From positions 2,170,001-2,234,000 of the forward strand of contig NZ_CP040814.1 in NCBI RefSeq assembly GCF_019443965.1: 64,000 nucleotides of DNA, read 5' to 3'. The position numbers and the translations under genes are program-made. Positions 58,042-64,000 of the stretch are shown here, one piece after another. Below the pieces are notes generated by a model. The model was given only the letters and a program-made list of their open reading frames with translations, was not told the DNA's origin and made no database searches. Positions within the stretch are counted from its first letter, which is position 1. Every line of letters begins with the position of its first letter. The DNA comes from Salinibacterium sp. M195. Lineage in GTDB: Bacteria; Actinomycetota; Actinomycetes; Actinomycetales; Microbacteriaceae.

Positions 58042-59493
58042 TTAGGGAACGGCGTAGGCCTTCAACTGTTTCTCTAGCGAAGCCGAGATGACGCCTGAGC
58101 CGCCCAAGACCACAATCCGCTGCGGCTTCAACCGCACCAACTCAGCCTTCACCACCGCCGGAATACTCGACGCACTCGTCAACAACACCGGAGCACCAAC
58201 CTTGCCCGCAACCGCAGCACCCGCCAAAGCATCCGGAAAATTCGAACCGTTCGCGACATACGCCACCGAAACCCCCGGCTCAAACGACGCCGCAGAAACA
58301 GCCGCCGCCGTCGCATAACGATTCGCACCCGCAAGACGGCTAACGCCACCCTTCGTAAAAGCACCCAACTGATTCAGCACCGAGTTCGAGACAACTCCCG
58401 AGCCACCTAAGACCACAATCCGCTGCGGCTTCAACCGCACCAACTCAGCCTTCACCACCGCCGGAATACTCGACGCACTCGTCAACAACACCGGAGCACC
58501 AACCTTGCCCGCAACCGCAGCACCCGCCAAAGCATCCGGAAAATTCGAACCGTTCGCGACATACGCCACCGAAACCCCCGGCTCAAACGACGCCGCAGAA
58601 ACAGCCGCCGCCGTCGCATAACGATTCGCACCCGCAAGACGCGTGACTACGGGATACACCCGAACGAACCACGGCGGCGATTCAGCTCGCTCCGTGTACG
58701 GGGTTTCGTAAAGGACTAGTCTCCACTCCGTGTCTTCGGTCTGGACGGGAAAGTGATAGCCCTCTGAGAGTCCGGTCCCGCCGCGATAGAGCCCGTGCAG
58801 GGCCCACGCCCCATTGACCCGTTTCTCTAGCCCCACCATTTTTCCCGTACGTTGCGGAGTAGTAATCGAGACATAGATGTCTCCGGCAGATTCTCCCGAT
58901 CGAATCCATCGATCTTTGTCCTCAATCGGATCAACCTTGGTTGGCGACTTCACGACCTTGACGGTAATCGTCGCGCTAGTTGCACTGGAGAAGTTCCAGA
59001 TAGTCCGCTCTTCGCCTCCGTTTGCACCAACGAAACCGCCGCCATACTCGGCGCTTTCCGCTGGAGTGAATAGGCGAATCTTGTAGGTGCCAGGGAGAAC
59101 TAGCGGCGTGCCCAAATGCGACGACAGAACCGCCAGCACATCCATTTCTCCATCTGCGTCATAGCACTGTTCTGCGAGCGGCAGAGAAAAGTCCGTGATG
59201 ACCTGCACTTTTTCGGCGGTAGTTTTCCAGACGCTGCCATCCCACACTTGCGCCTCTAGGAAACGACGGCACCCCGGAGCCCTCACCGTGAGATTCGGGT
59301 CCCAGGCGTAAGGGTCGGTCTCGAACACATACGCATCGGCGCGGACGTAGCTGTCCAAGATCTCGTCTGCCCCGGTCGCGGGCGACGGGTTCACTATCGC
59401 GGGCGCTGCCGAAATCGCGACCACGGTCAGCAATGCCAGACCCCATCGAGAAAACCTGAACAACATCGACTGCGGCCTGCTATTCGATTCCAC
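58042..59493 (-). CDS. Secreted protein with two cell-wall-binding type 2 repeats
   Basis: A 483-residue exported protein. A signal peptide covers about residues 1-42 (SRWGLALLTVVAISAAPAIV). Residues 45-285 form an unrecognised beta-rich region. The last 195 residues hold two PF04122-type cell-wall-binding repeats, each with RLAGANRYATAAAVS, VAYVANGSNFPDALAGAAVA and ELVRLKPQRIVVLGGSGV. Over 77 codons the two are identical even in DNA (58106-58338 and 58409-58641). The repeats attach proteins to cell-wall polymers of Gram-positives, so it is a surface protein. The start is a GTG at 59493 after GAGGGG; an ATG at 59466 is also possible. Confidence 0.9.
   Translation of the reverse strand: MESNSRPQSMLFRFSRWGLALLTVVAISAAPAIVNPSPATGADEILDSYVRADAYVFETDPYAWDPNLTVRAPGCRRFLEAQVWDGSVWKTTAEKVQVITDFSLPLAEQCYDADGEMDVLAVLSSHLGTPLVLPGTYKIRLFTPAESAEYGGGFVGANGGEERTIWNFSSATSATITVKVVKSPTKVDPIEDKDRWIRSGESAGDIYVSITTPQRTGKMVGLEKRVNGAWALHGLYRGGTGLSEGYHFPVQTEDTEWRLVLYETPYTERAESPPWFVRVYPVVTRLAGANRYATAAAVSAASFEPGVSVAYVANGSNFPDALAGAAVAGKVGAPVLLTSASSIPAVVKAELVRLKPQRIVVLGGSGVVSNSVLNQLGAFTKGGVSRLAGANRYATAAAVSAASFEPGVSVAYVANGSNFPDALAGAAVAGKVGAPVLLTSASSIPAVVKAELVRLKPQRIVVLGGSGVISASLEKQLKAYAVP
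58106..58338. repeat. Exact 233-bp direct repeat, copy 1
   Basis: Identical base for base with 58409-58641, offset 303 bp (101 codons). It encodes most of one cell-wall-binding repeat. The flanks outside the 233 bp differ, as at the VISASLEK / VVSNSVLN end. Confidence 0.95.
58409..58641. repeat. Exact 233-bp direct repeat, copy 2
   Basis: Second copy of the repeat, in the same orientation and in frame. Full identity at synonymous sites points to a recent duplication or gene conversion. Confidence 0.95.
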
Positions 59494-59556
59494 GCGTTGT
59501 GCCCCTCGCCGGTGAAGCCCTTAGACGCTGCGCGAGCACAGCAGGGAACCTTGGAA

Positions 59557-59571
59557 ATAACTGTGAGTTAT
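59557..59571. promoter_or_regulatory. ATAACT-GTG-AGTTAT inverted repeat
   Basis: Perfect 6-bp arms with a 3-base centre, 64 bp upstream of the cell-wall-binding protein start. This AT-rich palindrome stands out in a GC-rich gap of 249 bp that otherwise shows no gene. Confidence 0.4.
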
Positions 59572-59742
59572 CCTAGCGAATCACGTCCTGCGAAAGCTAC
59601 TAGAAATCCCCAGCTGCGGCGATACGTCACCGAGTGGCCACGCAGACAGGGGGCCAGCGAGACCGTACCGGGATAATCAGCGCCGCCGCGTGAACGCTAG
59701 CCACAAGTCACGGGCGCAACCGGATTGCGGCCGCGCTCCGCA

Positions 59743-60744
59743 TCAGAGTGGGAAATGGCAGCCTGCAGCAATGACGTAAAGGTACGGCCCGTGCACTGCC
59801 GTTGTTGCCACGGCACAACCGATAGCCATGACACCAAGGGCGGCAATGGGGGCGATGGCCGTGCGGATCGATGGCGGTGTAATCAGGTGGCCGATGCGAC
59901 TAGGACCTGCGGCGTGGAGGAGAGTGCCGACGGTGTAGCGATCCGGCTGAGCGGTGATGCCGACGTGTGGCTCCCCCAGCTTGAGCAATGCGCTCGCTAG
60001 CGCTGGTGTTCCTGCCGAGCGGCGAGCCGCGTCATCCGCTGCAATTTCAAGGTAGTGCGGCACCGCGTTGATGACGGCCGCCATAAGCGGTAACCAGCGC
60101 AGGGGCGCAACCACGACATCGAGGGCGGCATGGATGAGGTGGTGATGTCCGCGCACGTGCTCGCGTTCGTGGGCAAGAACCGCCACGAGTTCTTCCGTGC
60201 GGAGTGCCGCAATCAGGCTGTCGGAGATCACGATTCCGCCGTGGTGTTGCGGAAGGGAGTACGCGGTCGGACGCTGGTCTCGAATCACCAGCACCCGGTG
60301 CCCATGGAGGCGTGCACGTTGCGACCGCGCCGCAATGCCACGCGCGGTTGCTGTTGTTGTTCGCCCGCGACGCAGCCCGCGAACGACGGCGACAGCAACG
60401 AGCGCCGCCAGAGTGAGAGCGGGTAAGAAGATGAGAATTGCCGAAGGGATGACGGTGGCGACCACGCCAACAGAGGGGAAGGGCGTGGCCGCAGCGATAC
60501 AGCGTTGACAGATTCCAGCGACAGTCTCCGGCAGAATGGCGGGGCCGGTGAACATCCACGCCAGCATGAGGCTCAATGCGGCCGAGGCCATCAACCAGAG
60601 CACGACGGCGCCGAGCAGCAGCGCGATAGCTGCGCGGGGTGCCCGCATGAGGGCGGGAGCTGCTGCCTGCACGAGCTTCGGTCCGGCCAGCATCGTCACG
60701 ACGAGTGTTGTGGCGAGCAGGATAGGCAAGAGGAATGCGGTCAC
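59743..60744 (-). CDS. M56-family membrane metalloprotease (BlaR1-like, no sensor domain)
   Basis: A 333-residue membrane protease with HEREH at 192-196 (VLAHEREHVRGHHHL) and a later Glu in YLEIAADDAARR as the third zinc ligand. Four or five helices are visible (at about 3-22, 38-64, 92-122, 205-225, 303-325). BlaR1-type proteins cut the BlaI-type repressor on a signal. This one lacks the C-terminal penicillin-binding sensor domain, as is normal for the actinobacterial forms. GTG 60744 overlaps the stop of the BlaI-like gene in GTGA. Confidence 0.9.
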   Translation of the reverse strand: MTAFLLPILLATTLVVTMLAGPKLVQAAAPALMRAPRAAIALLLGAVVLWLMASAALSLMLAWMFTGPAILPETVAGICQRCIAAATPFPSVGVVATVIPSAILIFLPALTLAALVAVAVVRGLRRGRTTTATARGIAARSQRARLHGHRVLVIRDQRPTAYSLPQHHGGIVISDSLIAALRTEELVAVLAHEREHVRGHHHLIHAALDVVVAPLRWLPLMAAVINAVPHYLEIAADDAARRSAGTPALASALLKLGEPHVGITAQPDRYTVGTLLHAAGPSRIGHLITPPSIRTAIAPIAALGVMAIGCAVATTAVHGPYLYVIAAGCHFPL

Positions 60745-61130
60745 GCGAGTTTGTCCTGCTTGGCGAGGTAGTCACGAAGGAGTTTGAGGTCGTTCGGGTC
60801 GATCGAATCGACAAAGTGCAGAATCGCAGTGGCACGATCGCGACTGGTGTCGAGGGCGACCTCCATCAGGCGCGCCGTGTGTTGCTCGCGCGTACAACGG
60901 GCCGCATATTTCACGGCTCGACCTTCGCGTTCGGAGACGACAAGCTCCTTGCGGTCAAGGTTTCCCAGAACCGTGGCAATGGTTGTATAGGCGTGCTTTT
61001 CGCCGAGGCGCGTGATGACGTCGCGGATGCTCAGCGGCCCGTCATCCCACAACGCATCCATCACGTGCTGTTCCAAACTGCCCAGGGGCAGCGGTCGGCA
61101 CTGTGGCTCGGAGCGATTTTCGGCACTCAT
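60741..61130 (-). CDS. BlaI/MecI/CopY-family repressor
   Basis: A 129-residue regulator with the Penicillinase_R winged helix: LGSLEQHVMDALWDDGPLSIRDV (split here for length), HAYTTIATVLGNLDRKELV and GRAVKYAARCTREQHTARLM. The C-terminal part is a dimerisation helix region where M56 proteases cut related repressors. Its ATG overlaps the stop of the CPxC membrane protein gene in ATGA. Targets may include its own operon and the divergent dsbA-like/ccdA genes; an ACTAT..ATAGT palindrome lies in the divergent gap. Confidence 0.92.
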   Translation of the reverse strand: MSAENRSEPQCRPLPLGSLEQHVMDALWDDGPLSIRDVITRLGEKHAYTTIATVLGNLDRKELVVSEREGRAVKYAARCTREQHTARLMEVALDTSRDRATAILHFVDSIDPNDLKLLRDYLAKQDKLA

Positions 61131-61714
61131 GCGGAGACCGTCTCACGAGGGAGGGTGACAGGGCAGGTGACTTGACCACGTAGTCGCCACACCATTGCCA
61201 CAGCGGTGAAGATGAGCGCGCCTCCCGCCAGAAATGGCTGGAGCGGCGCAAACCAGGTCAGTGCGCCCGTGTAGCCGAGGGCGAGCAGGGCGATCTTGTT
61301 GCAGACCGGGCATCCAACGGCGAACCAGGCGAGCATTCCGCCGGTCAGGGCGAAGCGTCCGGTGCGGCGTTCTTCGCGGTCGGCTGAGGCTGGCATTGCG
61401 ACCGCTTCTTCAGTATCCGCTGTGTCTGAGTCGACGCTCGCCGCGCGCCCGTAGGGGCGGACATAGGTGGCGATAAGAATGCCCGACATCACAGAAGTGA
61501 CGATCCACACGGGGTAATTCCACCAGACCGGCGGAATCTCGCGGGTGAAGAGGGTGTTAGGGATGAGTACCGTCGCGATACCGATGACTACGCCGACCGC
61601 AATCGTTGCGAGTGCTGCGGCGAAAATCTGCCGCGGTGTCCACACCCGGAGCGCCTGCCCGGCGAACGCTAGAGACTCTTTTGACGCGACAAGCCAGCGA
61701 TGGGTGAAATTCAT
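61127..61714 (-). CDS. Membrane protein with CPVC motif
   Basis: A 195-residue protein with about five helices (FAAALATIAVGVVIGIATVLI, VWIVTSVMSGILIATYV, FALTGGMLAWFAVG, ALLALGYTGALTWF, FLAGGALIFTAVAMVW). Cys135 and Cys138 form a CPVC motif directly at a membrane segment (AVGCPVCNKIALL), and a further Cys stands near the end (GQVTCPV). The CPxC suggests a redox or metal site, as in the thiol-redox genes across the promoter. I do not recognise a named family. It heads the operon with blaI and the M56 gene. ATG 61714 is preceded by GTGGTAAG; an upstream start at 61750 is possible. Confidence 0.75.
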   Translation of the reverse strand: MNFTHRWLVASKESLAFAGQALRVWTPRQIFAAALATIAVGVVIGIATVLIPNTLFTREIPPVWWNYPVWIVTSVMSGILIATYVRPYGRAASVDSDTADTEEAVAMPASADREERRTGRFALTGGMLAWFAVGCPVCNKIALLALGYTGALTWFAPLQPFLAGGALIFTAVAMVWRLRGQVTCPVTLPRETVSA

Positions 61715-61738
61715 ACTTACCACTATGCCCGATTGGTT

Positions 61739-61753
61739 ACTATCCTGCATAGT
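61739..61753. promoter_or_regulatory. ACTAT..ATAGT palindrome, candidate BlaI-type operator
   Basis: ACTAT (61739-61743) and ATAGT (61749-61753) are inverse repeats with a CCTGC centre in the 81-bp gap between the CPxC operon and the divergent dsbA-like gene. BlaI-type repressors bind TA(C/G)-rich palindromes containing TAGT-like half-sites, so it is a candidate shared operator. Confidence 0.4.
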
Positions 61754-61795
61754 CGACTAGGTTGGGGAGTTGATGTTGCTCCGAAAGGAATATTG

Positions 61796-62545
61796 ATGAG
61801 TAAACAGGCAAGCTCCACCGGCAGAAAAGATCGCGGATTTCGCAGCTGGTTGGTTCCTATCGGCATCGTCGTGATTTCCGGTTTGCTCCTCACCATTGTG
61901 ATTCTGCAGTTACGACCAGATCAGACTCCAGCCGGTACGGTCGCTGAAGCCGGCGACAGCAGCACCGCCCCTTCTGAGCAGCCTGACCTCACGCAGCTCG
62001 AGTATCGCGACCCCGCCGATGTGCAGGCGACTGGCCCAGCCGATGCCCCGATCGGACTCATCGTTTTCTCCGACTATCAGTGCGCCTTCTGTGCAAAGTG
62101 GACACACAACACGCTGCCGACGATGATGGAATACGCCGATGCCGGAGATCTTCGCATCGAATGGCGAGACATCAATATGTATGGGGAACCCTCCGAGCGC
62201 GCCTCTCGTGCCGCCCACGCTGCGGGTCTCCAATCACAGTTTTGGCAATTCCATGACGCGCTTTACCCCGGCGGCGTGCACTTGCCCGAAGCGGGACTCA
62301 CCAAAAACGCACTCGTCGCGCTTGCCACTGAACTCGGCTTAGACGCCGAGCAGTTCGCTACCGATATGGACTCCCCCGCAGTCGTCGAAACGATCAACAA
62401 GCGTGCCGCGGAGGCACGCCAACTCGGCGTAACCGGCACCCCAACGTTCATCCTCAACGGGGTGCCAATTGTCGGTGCTCAGCCGACCGAGGTATTTGTG
62501 GACGCGATCGAAAATGCACTCACTGCAGCAGAAAACGGGCAATAG
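61796..62545 (+). CDS. Membrane-anchored DsbA-like thiol oxidoreductase
   Basis: A 249-residue protein with an N-terminal helix (about residues 19-39, LVPIGIVVISGLLLTIVIL) and an external thioredoxin-fold domain of the DsbA/Thioredoxin_4 type. Cys96 and Cys99 form the active site in FSDYQCAFCAKW, and the cis-Pro loop reads GVTGTPTFILNG. AAAGGAA precedes ATG 61796. It is followed without a gap by the ccdA-like gene, which should supply or remove electrons. Together they handle disulfide exchange in the cell wall space. Confidence 0.92.
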   Translation: MSKQASSTGRKDRGFRSWLVPIGIVVISGLLLTIVILQLRPDQTPAGTVAEAGDSSTAPSEQPDLTQLEYRDPADVQATGPADAPIGLIVFSDYQCAFCAKWTHNTLPTMMEYADAGDLRIEWRDINMYGEPSERASRAAHAAGLQSQFWQFHDALYPGGVHLPEAGLTKNALVALATELGLDAEQFATDMDSPAVVETINKRAAEARQLGVTGTPTFILNGVPIVGAQPTEVFVDAIENALTAAENGQ

Positions 62546-63412
62546 ATGGAGATCGGTTTACTGACCGCGTTCCTGGGGGGAATGCTCGCGCTGCTGAGTC
62601 CATGCAGCGCGCTTCTCCTCCCCGCATTCTTTGCCTCCACCGTGGGTACGAAGATGCAATTGCTCGTCCATGGCGCCGTCTTCTATCTCGGGCTCGCGCT
62701 CACCCTCGTACCTTTCGGCCTTGGGCTGGGTGCGCTGGGTTCGCTTCTCGTCTCGGAGAGGGGCCTCATCATTGCGGTGACCGCGGTGGTGCTGGTAATT
62801 CTCGGTCTTGCGCAGATCTTCGGATTCGGATTCGACCTATCGCGGATGCTGCCCGGCGCGACCAAGCTGCAAGAGTCAGCATCCGCCCGTACTGGACTGT
62901 TTCGCACTCTCCTTTTAGGTGCGGTGGGTGGTGTCGCCGGATTCTGTGCCGGACCAATTCTTGGTGCGATCCTCACTCTCGCCTTCGGCCAGAGCAACCT
63001 CTGGAACGCTGGAGCGTTACTCGCCGTCTACGGGCTCGGGATGGTCGTGCCGTTGGTCATCATCGCGGCTCTGTGGCAGAAAATGAGCGCACGCGGACGG
63101 CGCGCGCTTCGCGGACGAACCTTCACCGTGCTCGGCCGCGAATTTCACAGCACCTCGGTCATCACCGGGACCCTCATCGTGGCGGTGGGTGCCCTGTTCT
63201 GGTTTACCAACGGGCTCGTCAGCCTGCCGAGTCTCATCCCGACCGACGTGCAGGTATGGATGCAGGAACGCGGAACCGTTCTCGCTAACCCCATCGTCGA
63301 CATGGTGGCCATCATCGTATTAGCCGCTATCGCGCTGACGGTGTGGGGTGTTCGGCGTCGACGGAATGAGTCGGCGACACCGCAGGAATCAGCTTTCGAG
63401 CAGTCACAATAA
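62546..63412 (+). CDS. CcdA/DsbD-type membrane thiol reductant carrier
   Basis: A 288-residue protein of the cytochrome c biogenesis CcdA/DsbD family with six to seven helices. Conserved Cys20 (LALLSPCSALLLPAFF) and Cys134 (VAGFCAGPILGAI) lie in helices 1 and 4 as in CcdA, which passes electrons from thioredoxin to the outside. The protein starts directly after the stop of the dsbA-like gene. The C-terminal tail is charged. Its partner outside is probably the DsbA-like protein; cytochrome genes are not in the window. Confidence 0.92.
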   Translation: MEIGLLTAFLGGMLALLSPCSALLLPAFFASTVGTKMQLLVHGAVFYLGLALTLVPFGLGLGALGSLLVSERGLIIAVTAVVLVILGLAQIFGFGFDLSRMLPGATKLQESASARTGLFRTLLLGAVGGVAGFCAGPILGAILTLAFGQSNLWNAGALLAVYGLGMVVPLVIIAALWQKMSARGRRALRGRTFTVLGREFHSTSVITGTLIVAVGALFWFTNGLVSLPSLIPTDVQVWMQERGTVLANPIVDMVAIIVLAAIALTVWGVRRRRNESATPQESAFEQSQ

Positions 63413-63475
63413 CGAACAAGATCAGCCCCAACCACAGTACGGGGATGACGAGGGCGTGCTCGCCCGATCCCGGGC

Positions 63476-64000
63476 TTAGGCCGCGGTGCGTCCGCGACCG
63501 ACCACCCGGGCGCGCACGAGCAGTACGTACAGCTGGCATCCGAGGCAATAGTCGAAGACTGAGTTGAGGAACGCGGCGATGAACGCGAGACCCGCGAAGA
63601 TGACGAGGGCGTACGGCACAGCCGCGAGGTGAAGCACGATGCCGATGACGGTGATGACGAAGCCGACACCCTGCGAGAACGTCGGCGGGCGCGGGTCTTC
63701 GAGGTGGCTCGGCACGCTCAGCCGCGGGCGAATTGCTGCCTTGAAGAAGAGACCGTAAGGGTGACGTTGGATGCCGACGAAAGCTCCCCACGCAAAGAGC
63801 GCAGCGATCACGGCAAAGAGAATGAATTCCGGCTGGCTGGCACGCTCGGCAATGGTGGCCGGGAGCGCTGCCGCGGCATCCAATCCGAGTCCGATCACGG
63901 TGAGCAACAGAACTGCGGTGATGCCGGCGCCGAAGCGAGGGCCGCGGGGGTCGATTCCGGCTTGCCCTGGCTTGGCAGCGAGGGCTGCCTTGGAGCCAGA
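63476..64000 (-). CDS. DUF4395 membrane protein (5' part outside window)
   Basis: 174 residues of a protein whose start lies beyond the right edge. The frame is open from base 64000 (SGSKAALAAKPGQAGIDPRG on) and shows PRFGAGITAVLLLTVIGLGL, EFILFAVIAALFAWGAF, GFVITVIGIVLHLAAVP and the end NSVFDYCLGCQLYVLL with a CLGC motif. This is the DUF4395 family, four helices and a CxxC, commonly next to thioredoxin, rhodanese or CcdA genes. That matches the redox genes here. An internal ATG at 63907 would be too late for the family. Confidence 0.88.
   Translation of the reverse strand, partial: SGSKAALAAKPGQAGIDPRGPRFGAGITAVLLLTVIGLGLDAAAALPATIAERASQPEFILFAVIAALFAWGAFVGIQRHPYGLFFKAAIRPRLSVPSHLEDPRPPTFSQGVGFVITVIGIVLHLAAVPYALVIFAGLAFIAAFLNSVFDYCLGCQLYVLLVRARVVGRGRTAA

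Noticed and set aside
58042..58700. Repeated DNA considered as a CRISPR or transposon remnant
   Set aside because: Two long in-frame copies that encode cell-wall-binding domains; no short spaced repeats and no transposase.
60047..60835. 262-codon reverse-strand frame overlapping the M56 and BlaI genes
   Set aside because: Arg/His-rich composition and complete overlap with two motif-supported genes in another frame.
63327..63475. Reverse-strand frame with a hydrophobic run (LVIPVLWLGLILFVIVTARK) after the DUF4395 gene
   Set aside because: It looks like a membrane segment, but no ATG or GTG precedes the hydrophobic part in frame and its end overlaps the ccdA-like gene. It may be a decayed or TTG-started small gene; support is too weak to list.
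1..64000. tRNA, rRNA and insertion-sequence genes
   Set aside because: No cloverleaf with a GGTTCGA-type T-loop and CCA-side stem, no rRNA-like segment and no DDE or serine recombinase pattern were recognised by reading; a covariance-model scan would be decisive.

Overview
The window looks like a 64 kb piece of an actinobacterial chromosome, most likely Microbacteriaceae. The grounds are a GC content near 60% by eye, dense operons with 4-base ATGA/GTGA or 8-base overlaps, frequent GTG starts, and typical actinobacterial families (PPK2, DUF1206, cell-wall-binding repeat 2, BlaI/M56 pairs, NarL-type two-component systems, DUF4395). No rRNA, tRNA, CRISPR array, phage or transposase gene was recognised. 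Both ends cut genes: a NtaA-like flavin monooxygenase on the left and a DUF4395 protein on the right.

Layout. 1-6.1 kb: flavin monooxygenase/flavin reductase pair, NYN-LOTUS protein, luciferase-like oxidoreductase, membrane-anchored hydrolase, cation/proton antiporter. 6.2-10.7 kb: PQ-loop protein, phosphoketolase coupled to a DUF1349 protein, cold-shock/DUF1294 fusion. 10.87-11.7 kb: a small operon behind a double CsoR/CstR-type operator, with two cysteine-rich microproteins and a rhodanese lipoprotein. 12.8-20.7 kb: a three-gene unit of a 1431-residue subtilase without signal peptide (KP-43-like, two peptidoglycan-binding modules) between two large unrecognised proteins that resemble each other. 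This is the best candidate in the window for an undescribed system. 21.2-25.4 kb: sensor kinase, response regulator and ABC exporter. 26-30.5 kb: RimK-type ligase and its divergent zinc-protease partner, then a YdjG/YdjI-like SPFH membrane module. 30.6-32.9 kb: YgeX/YgeY-like diaminopropionate lyase and M20 peptidase. 33-38 kb: envelope-lipid and polyphosphate genes (two PAP2, PPK2, DAG kinase, DUF1206). 38-40.4 kb: FUSC protein with orphan response regulator, then CsbD and a 53-residue membrane microprotein.

42-56 kb reads as one catabolic island: SMP-30-like lactonase, 2-hydroxyacid dehydrogenase, three SDR dehydrogenases, an enolase-superfamily dehydratase, a ceramidase-like protein, an Opp/Dpp-type ABC importer, a GntR/FCD regulator and a fumarylacetoacetase-family hydrolase. 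The set matches the non-phosphorylative oxidative route for sugar acids of the L-fuconate type (lactone, acid, 2-keto-3-deoxy acid, diketo acid, cleavage). A 20-base motif repeated with 19/20 identity before the dehydrogenases and between the transporter and gntR ties both ends into one probable regulon. 56-64 kb: ArsR/MFS pair, a secreted cell-wall-binding protein with an exact internal 233-bp duplication, and a thiol-redox/cytochrome-maturation group (DsbA-like, CcdA-like, CPxC membrane protein, DUF4395) linked to a BlaI/M56 regulatory pair.

All functions are assigned from motifs and family knowledge; no database search was run.
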